The translations under genes and the position numbers were made by a program. This document shows, piece by piece, positions 51,031-59,714 of a DNA stretch of 64,000 nucleotides; position 1 is the first letter of the stretch; the number at the start of each line of letters is the position of its first letter. The stretch spans positions 6,882,001 through 6,946,000 of the forward strand of contig NZ_CP108464.1 of the NCBI RefSeq assembly GCF_036226405.1, written 5' to 3'. The notes below the pieces were generated by a model, which saw only the letters and a list, made by a program, of their open reading frames with translations, did no database searches and was not told where the DNA came from. This stretch comes from Streptomyces sp. NBC_01260. GTDB taxonomy: Bacteria; Actinomycetota; Actinomycetes; Streptomycetales; Streptomycetaceae.

Positions 51031-52245
51031 CTACAGGTACTTCTTGATCTCGCGCCGCGCCAGCGACCGCTGATGCACCTCGTCCGGGCCGTCCGCCAGG
51101 CGCAGCGTCCGCGCCGCGGCCCAGAGTTCGGCCAGCGGGAAGTCCTGGCTGACGCCGCCCGCACCGTACAGCTGGACCGCCTGGTCGAGGATGGAGACCA
51201 CCGCACGCGGGGTGGCGATCTTGATGGACTGGATCTCGGTGTGCGCACCGCGGTTGCCCACCGTGTCCATCAGCCAGGCCGTCTTCAGCACCAGCAGCCG
51301 CAGCTGCTCCACCGTGACACGGGCGTCCGCGATCCAGTTCTGCACCACGCCCTGCTGGGCGAGCGGCTTGCCGAAGGCGTTGCGGGACACCGCGCGCCGG
51401 CACATCAGCTCGATGGCGCGCTCGGCCATGCCGATCAGCCGCATGCAGTGGTGGATACGCCCCGGTCCCAGCCGCGCCTGGGCGATGGCGAAACCGCCGC
51501 CCTCCTCGCCGACCAGGTTCGCCGCGGGCACCCGCACGTTGTCGAAGACCACCTCGGCGTGGCCGCCGTGGTAGTGGTCCTCGTAGCCGTACACCTTCAT
51601 GGCGCGCTTCACGGTCAGACCCGGGGTGTCGCGCGGGACGAGGATCTGCGACTGCTGGCGGCGGATGTCGTCGCCGTCCGGGTCGGTCTTGCCCATCACG
51701 ATGAAGATCGCGCAGTCCGGGTTCATCGCCCCGGAGATGTACCACTTGCGGCCGTTGATGACGTAGTTGCCGCCGTCGCGGGCGATCCGCGTCTCGATGT
51801 TGGTCGCGTCCGAGGACGCCACCTCCGGCTCCGTCATCGCGAACGCGGACCGGATCTCACCGGCGAGCAGCGGCTCCAGCCACTGCTTCTTCTGCTCGTC
51901 GGTGCCGAACTGGGCGAGCACCTCCATGTTCCCGGTGTCCGGCGCCGCGCAGTTCAGCGCGGTCGGCGCCAACTGCGGGGAGCGGCCCAGGATCTCGGCC
52001 AGCGGGGCGTACTGGAGATTGGTCAGCCCGGCCCCGTGCTCGGCGTCCGGCAGGAAGAGGTTCCACAGCCCCTGCCGGCGCGCCTCGGCCTTCAGGTCCG
52101 CCACGATCTGCGGGGTGTCCCACGGCGACGCGAGCTGCTCCCGCTGCTCCTGCGCGGTCTTCTCGGCCGGGTGGACGTGCTCGTCCATGAAGGTGAGCAG
52201 CTGGGCGCGCAGTTCTTCGGTACGGGCGTCGAATGCGAAGTCCAT
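51031..52245 (-). CDS. ACAD10/11-type acyl-CoA dehydrogenase
   Basis: 404 residues, longer than standard ACADs and starting MDFAFDARTEELRAQL. FAD region AFAMTEPEVASSDATNIE with the ASSDATN variant typical of the ACAD10/11 subgroup; VINGRKWYISGAMNPDC; RLGPGRIHHCMRLIG; C-terminal LYGAGGVSQDFPLAELWAAAR. Lies eight bases after an aminoglycoside-phosphotransferase-like gene: mammalian ACAD10/11 are fusions of exactly these two domains and, like bacterial LvaA/LvaC, phosphorylate and then eliminate 4-hydroxyacyl-CoA. Here the two are separate proteins of one operon. Confidence 0.93.
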   Translation of the reverse strand: MDFAFDARTEELRAQLLTFMDEHVHPAEKTAQEQREQLASPWDTPQIVADLKAEARRQGLWNLFLPDAEHGAGLTNLQYAPLAEILGRSPQLAPTALNCAAPDTGNMEVLAQFGTDEQKKQWLEPLLAGEIRSAFAMTEPEVASSDATNIETRIARDGGNYVINGRKWYISGAMNPDCAIFIVMGKTDPDGDDIRRQQSQILVPRDTPGLTVKRAMKVYGYEDHYHGGHAEVVFDNVRVPAANLVGEEGGGFAIAQARLGPGRIHHCMRLIGMAERAIELMCRRAVSRNAFGKPLAQQGVVQNWIADARVTVEQLRLLVLKTAWLMDTVGNRGAHTEIQSIKIATPRAVVSILDQAVQLYGAGGVSQDFPLAELWAAARTLRLADGPDEVHQRSLARREIKKYL

Positions 52246-52253
52246 GAGGTTGA

Positions 52254-53282
52254 TCAGCCTTCCTGGAGGGTGGTGAGGCCGTGCGCGATGAAGACGGGGA
52301 CGAGATCGCCGATGCGGTCGAAGCCGCCACCGACGGTCTGGCCCAGCGTGTAGCGGTAGTGGATGCCCTCCAGGATCACGGCGAGCTTGAACCAGGCGAA
52401 CGCCGTGTACCAGGAGATCGCGGAGGTGTCCCGGCCGGAGCGTGCGGCATAGCGCTCGATCAGTTCGGCGGGGGAGGGGTGGCCGGCCGCGCCGCTGGTC
52501 GTGGAGACCGGTGACTCGGGCAGATCGAGGTCGGAGCTGTACATCACGAGCAGGCCGAGGTCGGTCAGCGGGTCGCCGAGCGTCGACATCTCCCAGTCGA
52601 GCACGGCCTTGATCCGGTCGTCGGAGCCGATCAGGACGTTGTCCAGGCGGTAGTCGCCGTGCACCACCGTCGGGGCCGGGGAGACGGGCAGTCCGTGCCC
52701 GAGCGCCGCGTGCAGCTCGTCGATGCCGGGCAGTTCGCGGTTGCGGGAGGCGTCCAGCTGCTTGCCCCAGCGGCGCAGCTGCCGGTCCAGGAAGCCCTCG
52801 GGGCGTCCGAAGTCGCCGAGCCCGACGGCCGCCGGGTCCACGGCGTGCAGCTCGACCAGCGTGTCCACCAGGCCGAGCACGGCCGTGCGGGTGCGCTCGG
52901 CGCCGAGCGGGGCGAGCTGCTCGACGGTGCGGTACGGGGTGCCCTCGACGTACTCCATGACGTAGAACGGCGCGCCGATGACGGAGTCGTCCTCGCAGAG
53001 CAGCAGCGTCTCGGGGACCGGGACGGCCGTCGGGTGCAGTGCGCTGATCACCCGGTGCTCGCGCTTCATGTCGTGTGCGGTGGCCAGCACATGACCCAGC
53101 GGCGGACGGCGGACGACCCAGCGGCCGGTGCCGTCGGTGTCCGTGACGACGTAGGTCAGGTTCGAACGGCCGCCCTCGATGAGCCGGGCGTCGAGCGGTC
53201 CGTTCACCAGACCCGGCCGTTCGCGGTCGAGATGTCCGCGCAGCCGGTCGAGGTCGAGACCTGGCGGGTGGACTGGGCTCAT
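52254..53282 (-). CDS. Phosphotransferase-family (APH-like) acyl-CoA kinase candidate
   Basis: 342 residues. Protein-kinase-like APH fold with IEGGRSNLTYVV, Brenner motif VVHGDYRLDNVL and the metal Asp in AVLDWEMSTLGDP. GGAGGT seven bases before ATG 53282 fixes the start (MSPVHPPGL); an ATG at 53321 is upstream of it. Orthologous arrangement with the adjacent ACAD suggests a 4-hydroxyacyl-CoA kinase (LvaA-like or the kinase half of ACAD10/11), not antibiotic resistance. The operator 53323-53344 lies 41-62 bases upstream. Confidence 0.9.
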   Translation of the reverse strand: MSPVHPPGLDLDRLRGHLDRERPGLVNGPLDARLIEGGRSNLTYVVTDTDGTGRWVVRRPPLGHVLATAHDMKREHRVISALHPTAVPVPETLLLCEDDSVIGAPFYVMEYVEGTPYRTVEQLAPLGAERTRTAVLGLVDTLVELHAVDPAAVGLGDFGRPEGFLDRQLRRWGKQLDASRNRELPGIDELHAALGHGLPVSPAPTVVHGDYRLDNVLIGSDDRIKAVLDWEMSTLGDPLTDLGLLVMYSSDLDLPESPVSTTSGAAGHPSPAELIERYAARSGRDTSAISWYTAFAWFKLAVILEGIHYRYTLGQTVGGGFDRIGDLVPVFIAHGLTTLQEG

Positions 53283-53322
53283 CGTGCGCACCTCCGGGGT
53301 GAATGAACGGTCGGGGTTCATG

Positions 53323-53344
53323 ATGCCGACCAGTCGGTATGTCG
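53323..53344. promoter_or_regulatory. Operator before the kinase / acyl-CoA dehydrogenase operon
   Basis: ATGCCGACCAGTCGGTAT (53323-53340) is symmetric at 16 of 18 positions with core CCGAC-CA-GTCGG. ACCAGTCGGTATGTCG (53329-53344) is the exact reverse complement of 46722-46737. Confidence 0.8.
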
Positions 53345-53416
53345 TCCAGTGAACTTCCCGACGGATGTGGCCGATCCGGCCCGAACGGCTGCCCAGCCTC
53401 TGGCGTTCAGTCGTAT

Positions 53417-53428
53417 CTCTGAATAGAG
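53417..53428. promoter_or_regulatory. Palindrome just before the glucarate-dehydratase-like gene
   Basis: CTCT-GAAT-AGAG, a short inverted repeat seven bases before the ATG at 53436. It occupies the place where a ribosome site would be; none is visible, so the transcript may be leaderless or the site may be a repressor target. Confidence 0.35.
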
Positions 53429-53435
53429 TTCACGT

Positions 53436-54725
53436 ATGGATACAGCATTGTTGATCGAAGAAGTCCGGCTGACCCCGATCCTCATTGCCGACCCGCCGCT
53501 CCTCAACACCCAGGGCGTCCACCAGCCGTACACCCCACGCCTCGTCGTGGAGGTCGTCACACGCGGCGGAGTGACCGGCATCGGGGAGACCTACGGCGAC
53601 GGCAAGTACCTCGAACTGGCCGAGCCGCTCGCCGCCGCGCTGGCCGGCCGCCCGGTCAGCGATCTGAACGGGCTCTTCGCCCTCGCCGACGAGGTGTGCG
53701 CGGACTCACGCGCGGCCGACGAGCGGGTCGACGCGGGCGGGCTGCGCGGCGTCCAGACCGCGGACAAGCTGCGGCTCTCGGTGGTGTCCGGTTTCGAGGT
53801 GGCCTGCCTGGACGCGCTGGGCAAATCCCTCGGCCTGCCCGTGCACGCACTCCTCGGCGGCAAGGTGCGCGACACCGTCGAGTACAGCGCGTACCTCTTC
53901 TACCGCTGGGCCGTGCACCCCGACGGCGGCGAGCGGGACGACTGGGGAGCGGCCGTCGACCCGGCCGGGGTCGTCGCCCAGGCACGGCGCTTCGCCCGTG
54001 AGTACGGCTTCTCCTCCTTCAAGCTCAAGGGCGGCGTCTTCCCGCCCGACGAGGAGATCGCCGCGGTCCGCGCGCTGGCCGAGGCGTTCCCGGACCAGCC
54101 GCTGCGCCTCGACCCCAACGGAGCCTGGTCCGTCGAGACCTCGCTGTACGTCGCCGAGCAGCTCAAGGACGTACTCGAATACCTGGAGGACCCGGCGAGC
54201 GGTACGGAGCTGATGGCCGCTGTCGCGGCCGGCACCGACGTACCGCTGGCCACCAACATGTGCGTCACCACGCTCGCCGAGGTCCCGGAGGCCTTCGCCC
54301 GGGACGCCGTCCAGGTCATCCTCTCCGACCACCACTACTGGGGCGGGCTGCACCGCACCCGCGAACTGGCCGGGATCTGCCGCACCTTCGGCGTCGGGCT
54401 CTCCATGCACTCCAACACCCACCTCGGGATCAGCCTCGCCGCCATGACGCATGTCGCGGCCACCGTCCCCAACCTCGACTACGCCTGCGACAGCCACTAC
54501 CCCTGGCAGACCGAGGACGTCATCACCACCCGCCACGTCTTCGAGGACGGCCGCCTCACCGTCTCCGACGCCCCGGGCCTCGGAGTCGAGCTCGACCGGG
54601 AACGCCTGGCCGTGCTGCACCGCCGCTGGCTCGACGACGACGGCACGATGCGCGAGCGCGACGACGCCGCCGCGATGCGCAAGGCCGAGCCGCGGTGGCG
54701 GACGCCGTCGATCCCGCGCTGGTGA
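53436..54725 (+). CDS. Glucarate-dehydratase-like enolase-superfamily enzyme
   Basis: 429 residues. Enolase fold with GlucD-type active site: SSFKLKGGVFPPD (KxK bases), LRLDPNGAW, DHHYWGGLHRT and the His in LSMHSNTHLGIS. GlucD converts D-glucarate or L-idarate to 5-dehydro-4-deoxyglucarate. N-terminal PPLLNTQGVHQPYTPR is the family capping domain. No glucarate transporter or aldolase gene adjoins, so the physiological substrate could differ from glucarate. No Shine-Dalgarno is visible; a palindrome lies at 53417-53428. Confidence 0.9.
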   Translation: MDTALLIEEVRLTPILIADPPLLNTQGVHQPYTPRLVVEVVTRGGVTGIGETYGDGKYLELAEPLAAALAGRPVSDLNGLFALADEVCADSRAADERVDAGGLRGVQTADKLRLSVVSGFEVACLDALGKSLGLPVHALLGGKVRDTVEYSAYLFYRWAVHPDGGERDDWGAAVDPAGVVAQARRFAREYGFSSFKLKGGVFPPDEEIAAVRALAEAFPDQPLRLDPNGAWSVETSLYVAEQLKDVLEYLEDPASGTELMAAVAAGTDVPLATNMCVTTLAEVPEAFARDAVQVILSDHHYWGGLHRTRELAGICRTFGVGLSMHSNTHLGISLAAMTHVAATVPNLDYACDSHYPWQTEDVITTRHVFEDGRLTVSDAPGLGVELDRERLAVLHRRWLDDDGTMRERDDAAAMRKAEPRWRTPSIPRW

Positions 54726-54799
54726 GAGCCCCGCACCGGGTGGAGGGGACCGGGAGAGCCTGATTTGCGCAGTTTGCGACCTGCGCCGATGGTCGGAGG

Positions 54800-55735
54800 A
54801 TGAAGGCGATCAGCTACAGCGGATACGGCGATGCCGATGTCCTGGAGTACGGCGAGCGGCCCGACCCCAAGGTCGGCCCCGACACCGTCCTGGTGAAGGT
54901 GCGTGCCGCCGCGGTCAACCCGGTCGACCGACAGGCGCGGCAGGGGAATCTCGACGCCGCGCTCGACGCGGTCTTCCCCGTGATCCCCGGCTGGGACGTG
55001 TCCGGGGTGGTCGTCCAGCCCGGCGTCGCCGTGGAAGAGTTCACCGTGGGCGACGAGGTCATCGGATACGTGCGGGAGGACTTCCTCAGCCGAGGCACCT
55101 TCGCCGAGTACGTCGCCGCGCCCGTGCGCACCCTCGCGCGCAAACCGCTGAGGCTGAGCTTCGAGGAGGCCGCGGGGCTGCCCCTGGCCGGTCTCACCGC
55201 CTACCAGGTGCTCCACCGGTCGCTGCGCATCCGCGACGGCGACACCGTCCTCGTCCACGCGGCGGCGGGCGGTGTCGGCTCGCTCGCCGTGCAGATCGCC
55301 CGGCACGCCGGCTGCCGGGTCATCGGGACCGCGAGCGCGCACAACCACGACCATCTGCGACAGCTCGGCGCGGAACCCGTGGAGTACGGGGACGGGCTCG
55401 CCGACCGGCTGCGGGCGCTGGCCCCGGACGGGATCGACGCCGCCTTCGACACCGTGGGCGGGGAGGCCCTGCGGGTGTCCGCCGAGACGCTCGCGCCGGA
55501 CGGGCGGCTGACCTCCATCGTGGACAGCGAGGTGTTCTCCTACGGCGGCAAATACGCCTTCGTGCGGCCGGACGCCAAGGACCTCGCCCATCTGGCGGAA
55601 CTGGCCGAGCGGGGCATCGTCTCGGTCCATGTGGACCGGGTCTTCCCGCTGGAACAGGCCGCACAGGCGCACCGGCTCAATGCTGAGGGGCGCACCCGCG
55701 GCAAGATCGTCGTCACGGTCGACTGGGAGAGCTGA
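54800..55735 (+). CDS. Zinc-independent quinone oxidoreductase (MDR superfamily)
   Basis: 311 residues. QOR-type medium-chain dehydrogenase: GroES-like N-terminus (MKAISYSGYGDADVL, AAAVNPVDRQARQGN, PGWDVSGVV), Rossmann segment VHAAAGGVGSLAVQIARHAG, and no zinc-ligand Cys cluster. Reduces quinones or enones with NADPH. Good GGAGG directly before ATG 54800. Single gene, downstream of the glucarate-dehydratase-like gene by 74 bases. Confidence 0.9.
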   Translation: MKAISYSGYGDADVLEYGERPDPKVGPDTVLVKVRAAAVNPVDRQARQGNLDAALDAVFPVIPGWDVSGVVVQPGVAVEEFTVGDEVIGYVREDFLSRGTFAEYVAAPVRTLARKPLRLSFEEAAGLPLAGLTAYQVLHRSLRIRDGDTVLVHAAAGGVGSLAVQIARHAGCRVIGTASAHNHDHLRQLGAEPVEYGDGLADRLRALAPDGIDAAFDTVGGEALRVSAETLAPDGRLTSIVDSEVFSYGGKYAFVRPDAKDLAHLAELAERGIVSVHVDRVFPLEQAAQAHRLNAEGRTRGKIVVTVDWES

Positions 55736-55764
55736 CCGCCGCGCCCGGCCCGCGATCGCCGCGA

Positions 55765-56076
55765 TCAGAACAGCATGGCCACCGCGAACACCGCCAGCGC
55801 GACCGTGCACGCCGCGGTCATCAGGGCCTCCCTCGCCCCCAGCTGCTGCGGACGGGCGGTTCCCATGCCCTGCACCCGGCGGTTCGCCACCCGGAGAAAC
55901 CCCAGCCAGGCGAGCACGCTCAGCGACAGGGCGACGATCCCGGCCGGGCTCGCCCCGCCGTGCAGCGCCTGCTTGCCCGCCAGCAGCGCCACCACCGTGC
56001 AGGAGAGCGTGGTGCGGCGCCAGGCCAGCCTGGTCCGCTCGGGCTGCAGGCCGGGATCGCGCTCCGCGGCGCTCAC
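55765..56076 (-). CDS. DUF202 small membrane protein
   Basis: 103 residues with three membrane spans; begins MSAAERDPGLQPERTRLAWRRTTLS, the DUF202 hallmark (ERTxLAWxRT). Function unknown. Its start overlaps the stop of the preceding DUF202/YidH gene by four bases, so the two probably form a hetero-oligomer. Confidence 0.87.
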   Translation of the reverse strand: MSAAERDPGLQPERTRLAWRRTTLSCTVVALLAGKQALHGGASPAGIVALSLSVLAWLGFLRVANRRVQGMGTARPQQLGAREALMTAACTVALAVFAVAMLF

Positions 56077-56468
56077 CGCCCCTCCCAGCCGAAGAGGACC
56101 ACCACCACCATCGCGACGGCGACGACGGCGACCGCGAGACTCAGCAGCGTCGGGAACCGGGAGACCGGCAGATCCTCGCCCCGCCGCATGGCCAGCTCAC
56201 AGCGCACCCAGTGGTTGACCGCCCGCAGCGCACACAGCACACCGGCCGCGAGCAGGGCCAGCGCGAGACCGGTCCGGATGCCCCAGGAGAGTCCCGGCAG
56301 GAACTGGTCGACCGCGAAACCGCCGCCGATCAGCGCGAGTGCCGTCCGGATCCAGGCGAGAAAGGTCCGCTCGTTGGCGAGCGAGAAACGGTAGTCGGGG
56401 GTGTCGCCCTCTTCGCGGATACGCTGCGGCGCGAACCACAGCCGCAGGCTCTGTACGAATTCGTTCAC
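56073..56468 (-). CDS. YidH-type DUF202 membrane protein
   Basis: 131 residues with three spans and the motif SLANERTFLAWIRTALALIGGGFAVDQF characteristic in part of YidH/DUF202 proteins. N-terminal tail is soluble and basic. First gene of a two-gene operon with the shorter DUF202 protein. Function unknown. Confidence 0.88.
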   Translation of the reverse strand: MNEFVQSLRLWFAPQRIREEGDTPDYRFSLANERTFLAWIRTALALIGGGFAVDQFLPGLSWGIRTGLALALLAAGVLCALRAVNHWVRCELAMRRGEDLPVSRFPTLLSLAVAVVAVAMVVVVLFGWEGR

Positions 56469-56511
56469 GTCCGGACCATATCTGCCGCTTCGGTATGCGG
56501 TGCGGGCCGGT

Positions 56512-57024
56512 TCAGGGCGCTTCGCGGAGCGCTTGCAGCCGCCGGTGGCACTCCAGTCCGTCCGGCACCCACAGCCAGTCGTCGAGCCGCTCCGCCAGCT
56601 CCGCGTCCGTGAGGAAGGTGTGCCAGGCGACCTCTTCCACCTGCGGCTTCACCGGCAGCTCGCACCGTACCCGGTAGACGTACGACCACCAGCTGTGCCG
56701 GTCGCCCTCGTAGAGGAACTTGAAGAGCGGCTCGGGGCGGGGGAGCCCCGTGACGCCCAGCTCCTCCTCGGCCTCCCGCAGCGCCGCCTCGTCGTACGTC
56801 TCGCCCGCGCCGACCACTCCGCCGACGAACATGTCGTAGTGGGACGGGAAGACCAGCTTGGTGGCGGTCCTGCGGTGCACGAAGATCCGGCCGTCGGCGT
56901 CCCTGACCTCGATGAACGCGCAGCGGTGGCGCAGGCCACGCGCGGTCGCCTCGCCGCGCGTGGCCTGCCCGACGACCTCGTCGTTCTCGTCGACGATGTC
57001 CAGGATCTCGTCAGAAGGTGTCAT
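56512..57024 (-). CDS. Nudix hydrolase (YfcD-like)
   Basis: 170 residues starting MTPSDEILDIVDENDEVVG. Nudix box from GVVGAG through ETYDEAALREAEEELGV. N-terminal VVGQATRGEATARGLRHRCA resembles the IDI/YfcD branch of the superfamily. Hydrolyses a nucleotide-type pyrophosphate; substrate unknown. An ATG at 57033 is also in frame but has no advantage. Convergent to nothing; sits between the DUF202 pair and the SDR gene, all on the minus strand. Confidence 0.9.
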   Translation of the reverse strand: MTPSDEILDIVDENDEVVGQATRGEATARGLRHRCAFIEVRDADGRIFVHRRTATKLVFPSHYDMFVGGVVGAGETYDEAALREAEEELGVTGLPRPEPLFKFLYEGDRHSWWSYVYRVRCELPVKPQVEEVAWHTFLTDAELAERLDDWLWVPDGLECHRRLQALREAP

Positions 57025-57057
57025 GCACCTCATCCAACAGCAGACCGCCGCGGAGGA

Positions 57058-58489
<1,432 letters not shown>

Positions 58490-58505
58490 GGGGCCCACTG
58501 TAATG

Positions 58506-58526
58506 CTGGCCATTATTAATTGCCAG
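58506..58526. promoter_or_regulatory. 21-base TetR operator
   Basis: CTGGCCATTA, central T, TTAATTGCCA then G: 18 of 21 positions are symmetric (mismatches at positions 6, 11 and 16, the middle one being the centre). AT-rich core inside GC-rich flanks. It overlaps the probable promoter of the TetR-SDR operon. Confidence 0.78.
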
Positions 58527-58602
58527 GGCGGAGCGTCGGGCCGCCTGTGAGATGGGGGACATGCGGCGGTACGGGGTGCCTGCCGCCGCGGGCGGACCTG
58601 CT

Positions 58603-59496
58603 TCAGCGCGGCTGAAGCGTCTTGGTGCGGCGCCCGCCCACCGGCCCCTCCGGCATCGCCGGATGCAGCCCCAGCAGCACGATCCCGACCACGATCGCGG
58701 CGAGCCCGGCCGCCTGCCAGGCCAGCGCGCCCGTGTCGGTGCGCACCTCGTCGCCGAGGAACCCGATCCCGCAGGCGATCCCGGCCAGTGGCTGGGCCGC
58801 GGTCAGCGCGGGCAGCGACATCCGCAGCGGGCCGCTCTCGAACGCGCTCTGCACCAGGAGCAGCCCCGTCACCCCCAGCACCAGCACCCCGTACGGCTGC
58901 CAGCTCGTCACCAGCGCCGCCCAGCCGTCGTCCCCGATCCGCTGGCCGCTGACCCGGGTCAGGGCGTCCTGGAGCCCGTACAGCAGTCCGGCCGCCACCG
59001 CGAGGAGCGCCGGGGCCGCCGCCGACCGGGAGCGCGCGGCGAACATGGTGAGCGCCAGGGCGAGGCCCGTCACCACACCGATCACCAGCCAGTGCCGCAG
59101 CGGACTCGACACCGCCGTGCCGCCCTTGGGTTCGCCCGCCAGCAGGAACGTCGCGACCCCGCACGCCAGCAGCCAGAGCCCGGCCCAGCCCTGCCGGCCA
59201 AGGCGCTGGCCGGTGCGGTGCCGGGACAGGGTCATCGCGAAGAGCAGATTGGTGGCGAGGAGCGGCTCGACGACGGAGACCTCGCCCTTGCCCAGGGCCA
59301 GTGCGCCCAGCACCATGCCGCAGACCATCAGACCGATACCGGCCAGCCAGCTCCGTACCCGCATCAGGTCCAGCAGCAGCCGGGGCGACAGGTAGTCGCT
59401 CCTCGGGGCGTGCCTGGCGGCGGCCTGCTGCAGCACGAAGCCGAATCCCAGACAGCAGGCCGCGCTCACGGCGAGCACGAGAACCAGCACCGACAC
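58603..59496 (-). CDS. EamA/DMT-like multispan transporter
   Basis: 297 residues with about ten spans: an N-terminal GFVLQQAAARHAPRSDYLSPRLLLDL stretch and AGLLYGLQDALTRVSG, LAWQAAGLAAIVVGIVLLG near the end. Resembles DMT-superfamily proteins annotated as EamA-like or NIPA-like transporters in Streptomyces; substrate unknown. Single gene, divergent from the FAD dehydrogenase at 59715. Confidence 0.82.
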   Translation of the reverse strand: MSVLVLVLAVSAACCLGFGFVLQQAAARHAPRSDYLSPRLLLDLMRVRSWLAGIGLMVCGMVLGALALGKGEVSVVEPLLATNLLFAMTLSRHRTGQRLGRQGWAGLWLLACGVATFLLAGEPKGGTAVSSPLRHWLVIGVVTGLALALTMFAARSRSAAAPALLAVAAGLLYGLQDALTRVSGQRIGDDGWAALVTSWQPYGVLVLGVTGLLLVQSAFESGPLRMSLPALTAAQPLAGIACGIGFLGDEVRTDTGALAWQAAGLAAIVVGIVLLGLHPAMPEGPVGGRRTKTLQPR

Positions 59497-59714
59497 GCTT
59501 CTCTACCCCAAGTCAGGCCGGAAGAGAGTGATTTGTTTCGACGATAGCGCCTGGACGCCACCGGTGCGGCCGGAGTGCCGCCGACCGGGCGGTTGACGCC
59601 GGGGCGGTCGGTACCGAAGATCTGACGCACCAGTAACTTCGCGAGGAACCTCACGGGTGATGTGCGGTCCTTCCGCCGGACCGGGTCCGGATCGCCCCGA
59701 CAAGGATGGAACCC

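Noticed and set aside
52254..53282. Aminoglycoside resistance gene
   Set aside because: Although the fold is APH-like, the gene is in an operon with an ACAD10/11-type dehydrogenase and shares an operator with acyl-CoA enzymes, so a metabolic kinase is far more likely.
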